Assembly: GCF_004137765.1 (NCBI RefSeq)
Contig: NZ_NOIS01000001.1
Location: forward strand, 620,001-684,000
Source of the DNA: Rothia uropygialis
GTDB taxonomy: Bacteria > Actinomycetota > Actinomycetes > Actinomycetales > Micrococcaceae
Direction: 5' to 3'
Length of the DNA: 64,000 nucleotides
Shown: one piece after another, positions 38,410-49,051 of the stretch
Numbering within the stretch: the stretch's first letter is position 1
Layout: each line of letters starts with the position of its first letter
The notes under the pieces: model-generated
Database searches by the model: none
Seen by the model: the letters and a program-made list of their open reading frames with translations, nothing else
What the model was told of the DNA's origin: nothing
Made by a program: the position numbers and the translations under genes

Positions 38410-39708
38410 ATGACCGAACCGACGATCAAGGTGGCGCTCCTCGGCGCCGGAACCGTGGGATCGCAGGTCGCACGGGTACTCACGGAAGATTCTGCGGAGT
38501 TGGCGCAACGTATTGGCGCGACTCCTCAGCTGGTCGGGATCGCCGTGCGCAGCCTCGACGCCGATCGCGATTACCCAGCCGACGCGTCTCTCTACACCAC
38601 GGACGCGGAGAGCCTGATCGACCAAGCCGACGTCGTGATCGAGCTGACCGGCGGCATGGAACCTGCGCGGTCACGGATCCTCAGGGCGCTGAATGCGGGT
38701 AAGCACGTGGTCTCGGGAAATAAGGCTCTTCTGGCCGCCCACGGAGCGGAACTTCAGCGCGCGGCTCGTGAGAATAGCGCGCAGCTCTCCTATGAAGCAG
38801 CTGTCGCAGGTGCTATCCCGATTCTGCGTCCATTGCGCGATTCCCTCGCGGGCGACCACGTCACCCGAGTACTGGGCATCATGAACGGAACGACCAACTT
38901 CATCCTGGACGCGATGGATTCGACAGGGGCGCAGTTCGACGATGCCCTGGCCGAAGCCCAACAATTGGGCTACGCGGAGGCCGACCCGACCGCGGACATT
39001 GAGGGGCAGGACGCCGCAGCGAAAGCCGCAATCGTCGCCTCGTTGGCGTTTCATTCCGAATTCACGATCGACGATGTTCACTGCCAAGGCATCACCGACA
39101 TTACCGCCGACGACGTCGCCGCCGCGGCGAGTGACGGATACGTGATCAAGCTCTTGTCCGTCTGCGAGCTCGACGGGGATGGCGTGAACATTCGTGTGAA
39201 TCCGACCCTGATTCCTCGCTCTCATCCGCTTGCGAGCGTGCGGGACGCCTATAACGCTGTCTTCGTCGAATCCCGGGACGCCGGAGAACTCATGTTCTAC
39301 GGTCCCGGCGCGGGCGGGGCGCCGACGGCGTCGGCCGTCTTGGGCGACTTCGTGTCTCTGGCCCGTCGCAGCATGCTCGGGGGGCCGGGGGTCCCGGATT
39401 ACGCGTATGCGAAGCTCCAAGCCACATCGTTGTCCAACGTGGTCTCGCGCTACACGGTCGGTCTGCGCGTTCGGGATCAGCTCGGGGTCCTTGCCGCGAT
39501 CGCCAACGTCTTCGCCGAGCACGGTGTTTCGATCCAGACTATGCACCAGACCAAACATCGTGATCACGAGGACATCGAAGGCAACCACGCCACGATTCGC
39601 ATCGTGACTCACAAGACCAGTGACGAGAATCTGCAGTCCACGATCGACGAATTGTCATCGCTGTCCACGGTGTACAGCGTAGCTTCCGTGATACAGGTCG
39701 AGGGCTAG
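38410..39708 (+). CDS. hom: Homoserine dehydrogenase
   Basis: NAD(P)H-dependent reduction of aspartate semialdehyde to homoserine, the branch point to threonine and methionine. The 432-residue product has the Rossmann [13 protein letters not shown], the dimer/substrate [28 protein letters not shown] and a C-terminal ACT domain (about residues 345-430) for threonine feedback. ATG 38410 follows AGGAGAAACT; a TTG at 38395 is too early. Confidence 0.95.
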   Translation: MTEPTIKVALLGAGTVGSQVARVLTEDSAELAQRIGATPQLVGIAVRSLDADRDYPADASLYTTDAESLIDQADVVIELTGGMEPARSRILRALNAGKHVVSGNKALLAAHGAELQRAARENSAQLSYEAAVAGAIPILRPLRDSLAGDHVTRVLGIMNGTTNFILDAMDSTGAQFDDALAEAQQLGYAEADPTADIEGQDAAAKAAIVASLAFHSEFTIDDVHCQGITDITADDVAAAASDGYVIKLLSVCELDGDGVNIRVNPTLIPRSHPLASVRDAYNAVFVESRDAGELMFYGPGAGGAPTASAVLGDFVSLARRSMLGGPGVPDYAYAKLQATSLSNVVSRYTVGLRVRDQLGVLAAIANVFAEHGVSIQTMHQTKHRDHEDIEGNHATIRIVTHKTSDENLQSTIDELSSLSTVYSVASVIQVEG

Positions 39709-39779
39709 CGTCACCTCTCATTCCTCATCCGTCCGACCGGGAACGACCCGGGCCAGAGATAACTAACGTAAGGAACCCC

Positions 39780-40880
39780 ATGGCACACGTTTGGCGAGGA
39801 GTCATCAACGAGTACCGCGACCGCCTTCCGGTCACCGAAAAGACCGAAGTCGTCACCCTCGGCGAGGGCGGGACTCCTCTGATCCGTGCCCCCAAGCTCT
39901 CCGAACACACCGGCAACGAGGTGTACATCAAGTTCGAGGGCATGAACCCGACCGGGTCGTTCAAAGACCGCGGGATGACCATGGCCATCACGGCGGCCAA
40001 GGAACAGGGAGCGGAAGCCGTGGTGTGTGCTTCGACGGGTAATACGTCAGCCTCGGCTGCGGCCTACGCGACGCAGGCGGGCCTGAAGTGCGCAGTGCTG
40101 GTTCCGGACGGAAAGATCGCAATGGGCAAGCTCTCGCAAGCGATCGCACACGGGGCCGAACTGCTGCAGGTCAACGGCAACTTCGACAATTGCCTTGAGG
40201 TCGCTCGGAAACTCGCCGAGAACTACCCGGTGTTCCTCGTCAACTCGGTCAATCCCGCACGCATCGAGGGCCAGAAGACAGCATCCTTCGAGGTGGTCGA
40301 CGTCTTGGGAGATGCCCCTGATTATCATTTGCTCCCGGTCGGAAACGCCGGAAACATCACCGCGTACTGGAAGGGATACAAAGAGTATTCGCAGCCCTAC
40401 GTCAACGACGCGGGAGAAACCATTGAGCCCGTCGCGTCGAAGCGACCCAAGATGTGGGGGTTCCAAGCGGCAGGTGCCGCACCTATAGTTCTGGGACACC
40501 CGATCAGCGAGCCGGAGACTATCGCAACTGCGATTCGGATTGGCAATCCTGCTTCCTGGGACAAAGCCGAAATGGCTCGGGACGAGTCCGAGGGCCTCAT
40601 CGACTCGGTGACCGATGACGAGATCCTCGAAGCCCACCGTTGGCTGTCCTCTCGGGAAGGCGTTTTCGTCGAACCGGCCTCGGCCGCGGGCGTTGCGGGA
40701 CTTTTGAAGAAGCATCGGGCCGGGGAAGCCCCGAGGGGGGCGACGATCGTTATCACGGTGACCGGGCATGGTCTGAAGGATCCCCAGTGGGCCCTGCGGG
40801 GAGCGGACGGCGACGACGTAGAGCCCACTACGGTGGACTTCGACGTCGTCTCGGTCGCCGATGCCTTGGGCTTGGAGTAA
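39780..40880 (+). CDS. thrC: Threonine synthase
   Basis: PLP-dependent conversion of O-phosphohomoserine to threonine. The 366-residue product is the short class with PLP Lys in [11 protein letters not shown], the Ser/Thr loop [10 protein letters not shown] and the phosphate-binding [14 protein letters not shown] 39780 has TAAGGA upstream. It lies 71 bases after hom and five before thrB. Confidence 0.96.
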   Translation: MAHVWRGVINEYRDRLPVTEKTEVVTLGEGGTPLIRAPKLSEHTGNEVYIKFEGMNPTGSFKDRGMTMAITAAKEQGAEAVVCASTGNTSASAAAYATQAGLKCAVLVPDGKIAMGKLSQAIAHGAELLQVNGNFDNCLEVARKLAENYPVFLVNSVNPARIEGQKTASFEVVDVLGDAPDYHLLPVGNAGNITAYWKGYKEYSQPYVNDAGETIEPVASKRPKMWGFQAAGAAPIVLGHPISEPETIATAIRIGNPASWDKAEMARDESEGLIDSVTDDEILEAHRWLSSREGVFVEPASAAGVAGLLKKHRAGEAPRGATIVITVTGHGLKDPQWALRGADGDDVEPTTVDFDVVSVADALGLE

Positions 40881-40885
40881 CAACC

Positions 40886-41917
40886 ATGGGCATGGACACC
40901 AGGCCGACATCCCTTGTCGACGGCGAATCTGCGGCGTCCTTCGGGCCAGACATCATCCCGGTGGGCACCAGGGTGCGCGTCACGGTTCCCGGGTCGACGG
41001 GGAACGTGGGTCCCGGCTACGATTCCCTCGGACTGGCTCTGGGGCGTTACGACGAGGTGACTGTGGAGAGAATTTCCGGTCGCCTCGCTTTCGACGTGAG
41101 CGGCGAGGGCAGCCAGACCGTTCCTCAGACAGAAGACCACTTGGTCGTGCGTGCCATGCGCACCGCATGGCGGGCGATCGGAATACACGAGTTGCCAGGG
41201 CTGCGGATCACGGCCCGGAACAACATTCCTCACTCGAGAGGTATGGGATCTTCGGCGTCGGCGATCGTGGCCGGCGTGGTCGCGGCCAATGCCATGGTGC
41301 CTGAGGACGTGCGATTGACATCGAACGCTATTCTGCAGATCTGCTCCCAGATGGAAGGGCACCCGGACAACGTCGCGCCGTCCCTGTTCGGCGGGCTGGT
41401 CATCTCTTATTCCGGCCCGGACGGCTTCCATTCGGTGCCGGCCCAGGTTCATAGCGACGTCGTCCCGGTCGTTGCGATCCCGGACTACGAAGTACCCACG
41501 CGGATCGCCCGTGGTCTGATTCCCGAGTCTGTTCCGCACCGCGAGGCCGCATACAATTCGGGACGCGCTGCTTTGCTGGTTCACGCGATGAAAGACGATC
41601 CTTCCGAGCTCTTCGCGGCCACGGAGGACTTTCTGCACCAGCAGTACCGCGCGAGTGCCATGGGACCGACCGCTGGATTGGTATCGCATCTGCGGGGGAG
41701 AGGTCTTGCCGCCATCGTTTCCGGCGCGGGGCCGACGGTTCTCATCCTGGCGGAGAATGCCGACTCGGCGGACCGCGCGGCGGGGTTCATCGAGGAATTT
41801 GCGCAGGCGCCGTCCAATTACTTCGGAGATCGCCGCGTAAATTGGGATGTCGAAAGGCTGACCATTGATCGCAACGGTGTTATAGTTGAACACGTCGAGT
41901 CCGATAAGCTTCTATAG
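40886..41917 (+). CDS. thrB: Homoserine kinase
   Basis: GHMP kinase that phosphorylates homoserine to O-phosphohomoserine. The 343-residue product has GHMP motif 1 (VPGSTGNVGPGYDSLGLALG), the ATP-binding PHSRGMGSSASAIVAG and the C-terminal GAGPTVLIL motif. ATG 40886 is preceded by GGAG. Completes the threonine branch; the C-terminal stretch NWDVERLTIDRNGVIVEH is typical of actinobacterial ThrB. No clear terminator follows. Confidence 0.95.
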   Translation: MGMDTRPTSLVDGESAASFGPDIIPVGTRVRVTVPGSTGNVGPGYDSLGLALGRYDEVTVERISGRLAFDVSGEGSQTVPQTEDHLVVRAMRTAWRAIGIHELPGLRITARNNIPHSRGMGSSASAIVAGVVAANAMVPEDVRLTSNAILQICSQMEGHPDNVAPSLFGGLVISYSGPDGFHSVPAQVHSDVVPVVAIPDYEVPTRIARGLIPESVPHREAAYNSGRAALLVHAMKDDPSELFAATEDFLHQQYRASAMGPTAGLVSHLRGRGLAAIVSGAGPTVLILAENADSADRAAGFIEEFAQAPSNYFGDRRVNWDVERLTIDRNGVIVEHVESDKLL

Positions 41918-42287
41918 GCTTTCGGTTCTCGCCGGTCGCACGGTCAATTGGAATGATTGGCGTTTGAGTGGGACCGGATCATGATGGTTCACCAATCTGG
42001 TGGATCGACGCGTCAGCTGATCGTCCCTGAGCTTTGGTTTTCTGGGGATGAGGGTTTACCCGGCCCACGGGTCGAGTACGCTCAAGTCATTTCAAGAAAA
42101 TCCCTGCGCGTCGTCGAATCGACATTCTTCGAAGCGGCGAGGGCAAGGAGCGCGTCATTGATCTCTGCACTATCTGGTGCGGGGATTTCGTGCGTATCGC
42201 GTTTTTTCTGGTGGTGCGTGCTGACCATTAATATATTCGGGCCTCGTTTCAATATACGAGGGCCATGTCGAGGGGGAAGGATCCTTC
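41918..42287 (+). other. Intergenic leader between thrB and rho
   Basis: This 370-base stretch probably holds the rho promoter and a long leader. A short hairpin-prone pair GGCCTCGT and ACGAGGGCC (about 42242-42265, one mismatch) lies just before the rho ribosome site. TTAATATATTC near 42230 is a possible -10 region. Rho autoregulates through its leader in other bacteria; whether this happens here is unknown. No supported gene found. Confidence 0.45.
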
Positions 42288-44450
42288 GTGACCGTATCGA
42301 CCGACCTATCGGGTGCGGAACAGCCAACCAACGGTTCGGCTGAACAGACTCGCCAGAACAACGAGTCTCCAGAATCTCAAAACACGCAAAACACAGCCGC
42401 GTCCCAGGCCGCAGAGCAGGGAAAAAGCAGTGGCGGATTGAGCGCCTTGAAATTGGCGCAGTTACAGTCGCTGGCGTCCCAACTCGGCATCGTCGGCGCT
42501 CGCCGCATGCGGAAGTCTGCACTGGTCGAGGCCATTTCGGCCCACCAGCGCGGCTCGGCCGTCGCTGACCGCGACGAGAAGGCTACTCAGAACAAGTCCA
42601 AGGCCGACAAGGGCTCGGATCAGAATCAGGGGCAATCCGAAGGATCCGATCAGAACGGTTCCGAGGAAAGCCAAAAGCCCGCAGCTCAAGGCCAGTCCGA
42701 GCGTCCCCAGCGAGGTCGCTCACGTCGGGCCACGTCGGGTGGGAATGTCAAGAATGACGTCCCGCAGTCCGACGAGGAGGGGCAGAAGAACGAGGGCTCC
42801 CAGGAGCGCCCAGCCGAGTCTTCCCAGCGCGAACGCGGCGAGGATCGTAGCGCGGAACGCCACAACGGCCGTGAGCAGGATCAGGAGCGCACCAAGCGCA
42901 ATGATCAGCGCGGCAACAACCAGGGCGGCTCGCAGGATCAGGACGGGCAGAACGAGCGCCGTTCGGATTCGAAGAATGACGACAAGGGCAATAACGACCG
43001 GAATCGTCGCAACAAGAACAACAACAAATCCAAGGACAATTCCAGGGACAACGGGCCGAAGGACAACGGCTCCAGGGACAATGGCCCCAAGGAGAACAAC
43101 TCCGAGGACAACAACCGGAACGACGGCAAGAACAACAACGACCGTCGGAACAACCGGAACAAGGGCAATAACAACGGCCCCGAGGACGACGACCGCAAGG
43201 GTCGGAACCGCCGCAACCGGAATCGCAACGACCGTCGTGACCGCCGACGTGGTCGGAACAACGGCCCCGAGGTCGACGACACCGAGGTGACTGAGGACGA
43301 CGTCTTGCTGCCCGTCGCCGGTATCCTCGACGTACTGGACAATTACGCTTTTGTCCGCACCTCCGGTTACCTGCCCGGTCCCAACGACGTCTATGTCTCG
43401 CTCGCCCAGGTCAAGAAGAACCACTTGCGCAAGGGCGACGCCGTTGTCGGTGCGATCCGCGCACCGCGTGAGGGTGAAAACCAGAATAATTCCCGCCAGA
43501 AGTTCAACGCTTTGGTTCAGCTGACCAGCGTCAACGGCAAGAAGCCGGAAGAACTCAGCGAGCGTGTGGAATTCAACAAACTGACCCCGTTGTACCCCAA
43601 CGAGCGTCTTCGCCTCGAGACCGAGCAGAAGAAGATCGGCCCGCGCGTGGTCGACCTCGTTGCCCCGATCGGCAAAGGCCAGCGCGGCCTGATCGTCTCG
43701 CCGCCCAAGGCGGGCAAGACGCTCATGCTGCAGTCGATTGCGAACGCGATCACCACCAATAATCCCGAGGTCCACCTCATGATGGTGCTGGTTGACGAAC
43801 GTCCTGAGGAAGTCACGGACATGCAGCGCACGGTCAAGGGTGAAGTCATTGCCTCGACCTTCGACCGACCTGCCGACGACCACACGACGGTTGCGGAACT
43901 GGCCATCGAGCGTGCCAAGCGGCTCGTGGAGATGGGGCACGACGTCGTCGTCCTCCTCGATTCGATGACTCGCCTTGGACGCGCCTACAACCTCGCCGCG
44001 CCGGCTTCCGGCCGTATCCTGAGTGGCGGCGTGGACTCCGCGGCGCTGTACCCGCCCAAGCGTTTCTTCGGCGCCGCACGCAACATCGAGGAAGGCGGCT
44101 CGCTGACGATCCTGGCAACCGCTCTGGTCGAGACCGGGTCCAAGATGGACGAGGTAATCTTCGAGGAATTCAAGGGCACCGGCAACATGGAATTGCGCCT
44201 CTCGCGTCAGCTTGCTGACAAGCGCATCTTCCCGGCCGTGGACGTCAACGAATCCGGAACTCGCCGCGAGGAGAACCTCTTGTCGCCGGACGAGATCAAG
44301 ATCATGTGGCGGTTGCGTCGTGTGCTGGCCGGATTGGACCAACAGCAGGCGCTCGAGGTCCTCACCAGCAAACTGCGTGACACCCCGACGAACGTGCAGT
44401 TCCTTCTTCAGGTGCAGAAGACCACGTTGGGCTCCAAGTCCGACGACTAG
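42288..44450 (+). CDS. rho: Transcription termination factor Rho with Asn/Arg-rich insertion
   Basis: Hexameric RNA helicase for factor-dependent termination. The 720-residue product has the N-terminal helix bundle ([18 protein letters not shown], about residues 48-90), a very long disordered insertion (about 95-335) dominated by Asn, Asp, Arg, Lys and Gln, the RNA-binding cold-shock domain ([19 protein letters not shown]), P-loop ([11 protein letters not shown]) and Walker B ([15 protein letters not shown]). E. coli Rho has 419 residues; such insertions are known in high-GC Gram-positive bacteria. GTG 42288 follows GGAAGGA. It ends at a perfect intrinsic terminator. Confidence 0.96.
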   Translation: MTVSTDLSGAEQPTNGSAEQTRQNNESPESQNTQNTAASQAAEQGKSSGGLSALKLAQLQSLASQLGIVGARRMRKSALVEAISAHQRGSAVADRDEKATQNKSKADKGSDQNQGQSEGSDQNGSEESQKPAAQGQSERPQRGRSRRATSGGNVKNDVPQSDEEGQKNEGSQERPAESSQRERGEDRSAERHNGREQDQERTKRNDQRGNNQGGSQDQDGQNERRSDSKNDDKGNNDRNRRNKNNNKSKDNSRDNGPKDNGSRDNGPKENNSEDNNRNDGKNNNDRRNNRNKGNNNGPEDDDRKGRNRRNRNRNDRRDRRRGRNNGPEVDDTEVTEDDVLLPVAGILDVLDNYAFVRTSGYLPGPNDVYVSLAQVKKNHLRKGDAVVGAIRAPREGENQNNSRQKFNALVQLTSVNGKKPEELSERVEFNKLTPLYPNERLRLETEQKKIGPRVVDLVAPIGKGQRGLIVSPPKAGKTLMLQSIANAITTNNPEVHLMMVLVDERPEEVTDMQRTVKGEVIASTFDRPADDHTTVAELAIERAKRLVEMGHDVVVLLDSMTRLGRAYNLAAPASGRILSGGVDSAALYPPKRFFGAARNIEEGGSLTILATALVETGSKMDEVIFEEFKGTGNMELRLSRQLADKRIFPAVDVNESGTRREENLLSPDEIKIMWRLRRVLAGLDQQQALEVLTSKLRDTPTNVQFLLQVQKTTLGSKSDD

Positions 44451-44460
44451 CGTTCCTGAA

Positions 44461-44506
44461 CCGACGCCCGGATCCACTCTACGTGGGGCCGGGCGTCGGT
44501 TTTTTT
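44461..44506 (+). terminator. Intrinsic terminator after rho
   Basis: CCGACGCCCGG (44461-44471) pairs with CCGGGCGTCGG (44489-44499), followed by seven T. The best textbook terminator in the window; CCAC and GTGG inside the loop extend the stem. Confidence 0.95.
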
Positions 44507-44582
44507 CGCGTTCCCCGCCTGTGGCCACGGGAGCGAGTGAGATAATGGAGGCCACACCACAATCTCAATTACCGAGGACCCT

Positions 44583-45665
44583 ATGCTCGATTCCATCCAA
44601 TCCCTCTTCGATGAGCACCAGGAACTGCAACAGCAGCTGGCCGACCCCGCCGTGCACGCCGACCAAGGCAAGGCCCGCAAGCTAGGACGCCGGTATTCCG
44701 AGCTCAACGGCATCGTCGAGGCGTACCGGAAGGTCGAAATGCTTGAAGGCGACCTCGAAGCGGCGCGTGAGATGGCCGGAGAAGATCCAGAATTCGCTGC
44801 GGAAGTGCCCTCCCTGGAAGAGTCCCTCAGCGAGGCCCAGGCACGGTTGCACCGACTGTTGATTCCCCGCGACCCGGACGACGGCCGTAACGCCATTCTC
44901 GAGGTCAAGGCCGGCGAGGGCGGTGACGAATCTGCTCTCTTCGCGGGTGATCTTCTGCGCATGTATGCTCGGTATGCCGAGCGCAAGGGATGGAAAACTG
45001 AGATCCTTTCCTCGACCGAATCGGATTTGGGCGGTTACAAGGACGTCCAAATGGCCGTCAAGTCCACTTCGACCGACCCTGCTGAAGGCGTCTGGGCTCA
45101 CCTCAAGTACGAGGGCGGTGTGCACCGCGTGCAGCGCGTTCCGGTCACGGAATCGCAGGGCAGAATCCATACATCCGCCGCCGGCGTACTGGTTTTCCCC
45201 GAAGTCGATGAGCCGGAAGAGATCGATATCAGCCAGAACGATCTCAAAATCGATGTCTATCGGTCTTCGGGCCCTGGCGGACAGTCAGTCAACACGACGG
45301 ACTCCGCGGTGCGTATTACTCACTTGCCTACCGGAATCGTGGTGGCAATGCAGAACGAGAAATCACAGTTGCAGAACCGTGAGGCCGCGATGCGCGTTCT
45401 CCGTGCTCGTTTGCTGGCCCATCAGCAGGAGCAGCTCGACGCCGAGGCGGCTGAGCACCGGAAGTCACAGGTCAAGACGATGGACCGTTCCGAACGTATC
45501 CGTACCTATAACTTCCCGGAGAACAGAATTGCGGACCACCGGACCGGGTACAAGGCCTATAACCTTGACACCGTGATGGGTGGAGACCTCGAACCGGTGG
45601 TGCAATCCGCGATCCAGATGGATGAGGAACACCGCCTCGCGGCGCTTGGTCAGGACTCCGAGTAG
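44583..45665 (+). CDS. prfA: Peptide chain release factor 1 (RF1)
   Basis: RF1 reads UAA and UAG stop codons. The 360-residue product has the PVT tripeptide ([14 protein letters not shown]) that distinguishes it from RF2 and the GGQ loop ([19 protein letters not shown]). The N-terminal helical domain runs to about residue 100. ATG 44583 is preceded by CCGAGGACC. prmC begins three bases after the stop, an arrangement conserved in most bacteria. Confidence 0.97.
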   Translation: MLDSIQSLFDEHQELQQQLADPAVHADQGKARKLGRRYSELNGIVEAYRKVEMLEGDLEAAREMAGEDPEFAAEVPSLEESLSEAQARLHRLLIPRDPDDGRNAILEVKAGEGGDESALFAGDLLRMYARYAERKGWKTEILSSTESDLGGYKDVQMAVKSTSTDPAEGVWAHLKYEGGVHRVQRVPVTESQGRIHTSAAGVLVFPEVDEPEEIDISQNDLKIDVYRSSGPGGQSVNTTDSAVRITHLPTGIVVAMQNEKSQLQNREAAMRVLRARLLAHQQEQLDAEAAEHRKSQVKTMDRSERIRTYNFPENRIADHRTGYKAYNLDTVMGGDLEPVVQSAIQMDEEHRLAALGQDSE

Positions 45666-45668
45666 CAA

Positions 45669-46604
45669 GTGTCGCCTCAGATGTCCGCAGGCGGATTTCC
45701 CAGCTCCGATCCTGGCCGAGCGCTCGAGGAGATGCCTCTGGGGCTTGCCCTCCGCGAGGCGGAGAACCGACTGCGTAGGGCAGGCATCGAATCCCCTCGC
45801 GCCGATGTCGAGTTGTTGGCTGCGCACCTGCTCCGAGCCGAGCAAGGAGAAGAAGTTTCGCGGGGACAAGTCGTTGCGTGGGCGGTGGCAGGAAACGTCG
45901 GAACCCCCGCGGGATTCGACGAACTCGTCATGGCCCGCTCCTCGCGCATCCCGCTTCAGCACCTGACCGGCCGCGCATATTTTCGTCATCTGTGCCTCGA
46001 CGTCGGACCCGGGGTGTTCATTCCTCGTCCGGAGACCGAAGTGCTGATCGAAGAGTTGAATACTTTCTTGCAGCAATCCTCTCAGGGAGAGCGGCCGGTG
46101 GTGGTCGACCTGGCCACGGGATCCGGTGCCCTCGCGCTGGCGGCGGCGCAGGAGAACCCAGAATGTGAGGTTTACGGCGTCGAGCTGTCGCCGAGCGCAG
46201 CCGCGTGGGCGCGGCGAAACGTCGTCTCCACGGGACTGCCGGTGGAGATCATCGTCGATGACGCTGCGCATGCGCTCGTCGGTTGGGAATCGAGCGTGAC
46301 CGCCGTGGTCAGCAATCCTCCGTACATACCCAGCGCCGCAATCCCCAAGGACCCTGAGGTCGCCGAGCACGACCCGGACATGGCCTTGTACGGTGGATCT
46401 GAGGACGGATTCGCGATCCCGCGCGGGATAGTCCGGCGTGCGGCGCAGCTGCTTCTGCCGGGTGGAATGCTCATTATGGAGCACGCGGAGGTCCAGGCCG
46501 AAGGTGCCGCCGAAATCTTTTCGGCTATGGGGTTCCACACTATTGAGACCATTACAGACTTGACCGGACGCCCACGGGCAACCAAGGGTTACTCTGGTGT
46601 CTGA
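45669..46604 (+). CDS. prmC: Release factor glutamine methyltransferase
   Basis: Methylates the Gln of the GGQ loop in RF1 and RF2 using S-adenosylmethionine, raising release efficiency. The 311-residue product has the linker VFIPRPETEVLIEEL, SAM loop DLATGSGALALA and the catalytic NPPYIPS that holds the Gln. GTG 45669 follows prfA directly. Confidence 0.94.
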   Translation: MSPQMSAGGFPSSDPGRALEEMPLGLALREAENRLRRAGIESPRADVELLAAHLLRAEQGEEVSRGQVVAWAVAGNVGTPAGFDELVMARSSRIPLQHLTGRAYFRHLCLDVGPGVFIPRPETEVLIEELNTFLQQSSQGERPVVVDLATGSGALALAAAQENPECEVYGVELSPSAAAWARRNVVSTGLPVEIIVDDAAHALVGWESSVTAVVSNPPYIPSAAIPKDPEVAEHDPDMALYGGSEDGFAIPRGIVRRAAQLLLPGGMLIMEHAEVQAEGAAEIFSAMGFHTIETITDLTGRPRATKGYSGV

Positions 46605-46658
46605 GATATCCCGTGGATTACGGGACCATCAACCGAAGCAACGAAAGACGCATCGATC

Positions 46659-47681
46659 GTGACCGCAACCGTATACCCCGTCACCACCGAGGAAGAGCGC
46701 GAGTCCGCGCTTTCCGCCATTGAAAAAGCCATGCTGGATGGCCGCACCGCAGTGATTCCCACGGACACGGTGTACGGAATCGCCGCGGATGCTTTTTCTC
46801 GCGGAGGGGTGCAACAGCTTCTCAACGCCAAGGGCAGATCGCGCCGAATGCCGCCACCCGTGCTGATTGCCGACTCGAGCGTGCTTCCTGGGCTCGCAGA
46901 CGAACTCAGCTCGGACGCACAGGCGCTCGCCGAAGCTTTTTGGCCAGGGGCAATGACGCTTATTGTTTTTTCGCAGCCTTCACTCAACTGGGATCTCGGC
47001 GAGACCGAGGGAACCGTTGCCCTGCGCGTTCCCGATGACGAACTCACCCGGGAGATCCTCAGGCGCACCGGCCCGTTGGCCGTTTCGAGCGCCAACCGCA
47101 CGGGGCTGACCGCTGCAACCAACGGGGAAGAGGCGTTCGAGCAACTCGGAGAGAGAGTTGAAGCCATCGTTGACGCCGGAGTCCGTCCGGTCGGTCGCGA
47201 TCCGGAGACGTCCAGCGCGGACGTTGCACCCTCGACGATCGTCGATGTCACGGGAGAGCGACCCGTTGTGGTCCGCCTGGGGGCGATCAGCCTGGAGCAG
47301 ATCAAGAGCGTGGCTCGTACCGCGATCACCTTGGAACAGCTGGAGCAAGAGAAGAGTTCCGTATCTTCTGCGAAGGCTGAGAATTACCAGGAGTCGTCGG
47401 CCGATGAAGGGACCTCCGGTGCGAGCGACGAAGCTGTGCGCGGTCCTGGAGACGGGCCCCGGGCCGCGTCGGCGCCCGAAGGCTCGATCGAGGCGGGATT
47501 GCTCACGGCGGATGCCGCATCGAGCCGGGCCGCCGGCGACCAGCCCGTCGACCAGTTGCGGAGCAAAGTCACAGATGGCCGCTCATCGACGAGGACGGAA
47601 CGCGTCAAGGACGCTCGGCCACTCGGCGTGGACGAAGCTCGAGCCCTTCTTTTTCCACAGAATCAGGACGAGCAGGAGTAG
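46659..47681 (+). CDS. L-threonylcarbamoyladenylate synthase (Sua5/YwlC type) with long tail
   Basis: Makes threonylcarbamoyl-AMP for the t6A37 modification of ANN-decoding tRNAs. The catalytic domain covers about residues 1-220 (VIPTDTVYGIAADAF, KGRSRRMPPPVLIAD, FWPGAMTLI, SSANRTG). Residues about 225-340 are a low-complexity tail rich in Ser, Ala, Glu, Gly and Asp that does not resemble the Sua5 C-terminal domain. GTG 46659 lies 54 bases after prmC, in the same likely operon. Confidence 0.9.
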   Translation: MTATVYPVTTEEERESALSAIEKAMLDGRTAVIPTDTVYGIAADAFSRGGVQQLLNAKGRSRRMPPPVLIADSSVLPGLADELSSDAQALAEAFWPGAMTLIVFSQPSLNWDLGETEGTVALRVPDDELTREILRRTGPLAVSSANRTGLTAATNGEEAFEQLGERVEAIVDAGVRPVGRDPETSSADVAPSTIVDVTGERPVVVRLGAISLEQIKSVARTAITLEQLEQEKSSVSSAKAENYQESSADEGTSGASDEAVRGPGDGPRAASAPEGSIEAGLLTADAASSRAAGDQPVDQLRSKVTDGRSSTRTERVKDARPLGVDEARALLFPQNQDEQE

Positions 47682-47696
47682 GCCGAGTCACCCCAA

Positions 47697-47750
47697 GCCG
47701 AGGAAGGGGGCCCGCCGATCGACAACGATCAACGGGCCCCCTTCCTCGGC
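47697..47750. terminator. Bidirectional hairpin between convergent genes
   Basis: GCCGAGGAAGGGGGCCCG (47697-47714) pairs with CGGGCCCCCTTCCTCGGC (47733-47750), 18 perfect base pairs; the loop holds a further GATC/GATC pair. It separates the Sua5-type gene and the minus-strand SDR gene. No T tract. Confidence 0.82.
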
Positions 47751-47771
47751 TGGCGCAGGCGAAGTCGGCGA

Positions 47772-48827
47772 CTAGCGCTTGGAGCCGGTCGCGGTATGCG
47801 CTTCTCTCAGGACCGCGCCGATGCGCCGCTCCGGGAGGAGATCGTTCTCGGTAGCCCAGGTATCGTCCTGACCCTGGCCGAACCACATCAGCTCGGCCCG
47901 TCGGACGGCGCCTTGGAGCCGCTCGTTCATCGCCGAGGAGAGAACATGGCCAAATTTGACGCCAAGACGCAGAATGAAGGCCGGAACCCTACGGGGATTG
48001 CGTCGTCCGGCATCTCGGATGACGGACGCCGTGGTGGCGCCTTCCCAAGGCTGGAGAACAATCGACGGCAGTTCTCCCTCGAACTTGCCGACCGCTACGA
48101 CGTATTCGGCCAGGGCATGGACCGACGTAACGGGTGTGGCTCGGTCGCCGTTTCCGGCGACGACAGCCAGCGGAGAGGAGGCGACACGCGCGAGATTCGA
48201 CGTAGTTTTGCGCCCGGAACCTTGCACGGAAGTGGCGCGGAGGATGCACAATTCCGCCGCATGGTTCGGCCCCACCTGGGCCGGAGAGTTGCTGGGAGCA
48301 GGAGGAAAGTCCGAGGCGGCCGAGCCGGGAGCGGCGCCGGCATGGGCCGTGGCATTGATGAAATCGCGAAGTCTGAGGACGCAGTCCTCCCCCAAGGCTT
48401 TGGAAAAGGAATACGCGGAGAATGGGGCAGTGGCTTCGGACGCGTCCAGTACGGGACGCGCTCCCTGTACTGCCGCCGAACTCAAATGGATCACGCGCCG
48501 CACGCCGGTGCGTTGCGCGGCAACCACGACCACGGTCGGTAACAGTGCGTTGGCTCCGACCAGAGATGGCAAGTCATTCTGATCCGGGGCTGACAAGCCG
48601 GCGGCGTTGACCACAACGTCCGCGCCCGCGAAAGAGTCCGCCAAGTAGTCGATCACGGATTCAAGTCGCCTGGCCTCGGAAATCACTTGGCCGGCTGACT
48701 CTGACGACGTCGCCAGCCGCGGCGCGGATACGGGGGAGGCGCTGATCCCCTCCTGCTGGAGTCTGGTCATGATGGCCGACCCCGCGAAACCTGTGGCCCC
48801 GAGAACTCGCCAGGTACTCTGACTCAT
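47772..48827 (-). CDS. NAD-dependent epimerase/dehydratase-like SDR protein
   Basis: An extended short-chain dehydrogenase of 351 residues, likely acting on a nucleotide sugar. It has the Rossmann GATGFAGSAIM, the NAAG strand (VVVNAAGLS) and the catalytic YSFSK. The substrate cannot be told; the neighbours are surface-glycan genes, so a sugar nucleotide is plausible. ATG 48827 follows GAGGAAG; in-frame upstream ATG 48851 is less likely. It is divergent from the glycosyltransferase, with a palindrome between them. Confidence 0.77.
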   Translation of the reverse strand: MSQSTWRVLGATGFAGSAIMTRLQQEGISASPVSAPRLATSSESAGQVISEARRLESVIDYLADSFAGADVVVNAAGLSAPDQNDLPSLVGANALLPTVVVVAAQRTGVRRVIHLSSAAVQGARPVLDASEATAPFSAYSFSKALGEDCVLRLRDFINATAHAGAAPGSAASDFPPAPSNSPAQVGPNHAAELCILRATSVQGSGRKTTSNLARVASSPLAVVAGNGDRATPVTSVHALAEYVVAVGKFEGELPSIVLQPWEGATTASVIRDAGRRNPRRVPAFILRLGVKFGHVLSSAMNERLQGAVRRAELMWFGQGQDDTWATENDLLPERRIGAVLREAHTATGSKR

Positions 48828-48915
48828 ACTTCCTCGCTTTCGTCGACGCAACTGATCGCGTTGATAGCCCCGATTTGAGCTACATGCCGCGGTAAACTGT
48901 CAGTTGCCGTTCATC

Positions 48916-48932
48916 GGTGCGATCATCGCACC
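48916..48932. promoter_or_regulatory. 17-base perfect palindrome in a divergent promoter region
   Basis: GGTGCGATCATCGCACC is a perfect inverted repeat around a central C, in the 224-base gap between the SDR gene (minus) and the glycosyltransferase (plus). Its size and position fit a dimeric repressor operator controlling one or both genes. Identity of the regulator is unknown. Confidence 0.5.
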
Positions 48933-49051
48933 TTCTTGAGACCACTTTACTGACCAAATCGCGCTAACTTCACCATGCGGGCACGAACCGCCCCTCGGAG
49001 AAAAGATCAGCTCGTACCGTCGGGCCGACGTGTGCGAGGGGAAAGGACAGA

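Noticed and set aside
41957-42343. Open frame in the rho leader
   Set aside because: Runs out of frame into rho, lacks a Shine-Dalgarno and has no family resemblance.
42720-44555. 611-codon minus-strand frame opposite rho
   Set aside because: It is the complement of the Asn/Arg-rich insertion and conserved Rho core, giving Val/Leu-rich nonsense without family motifs.
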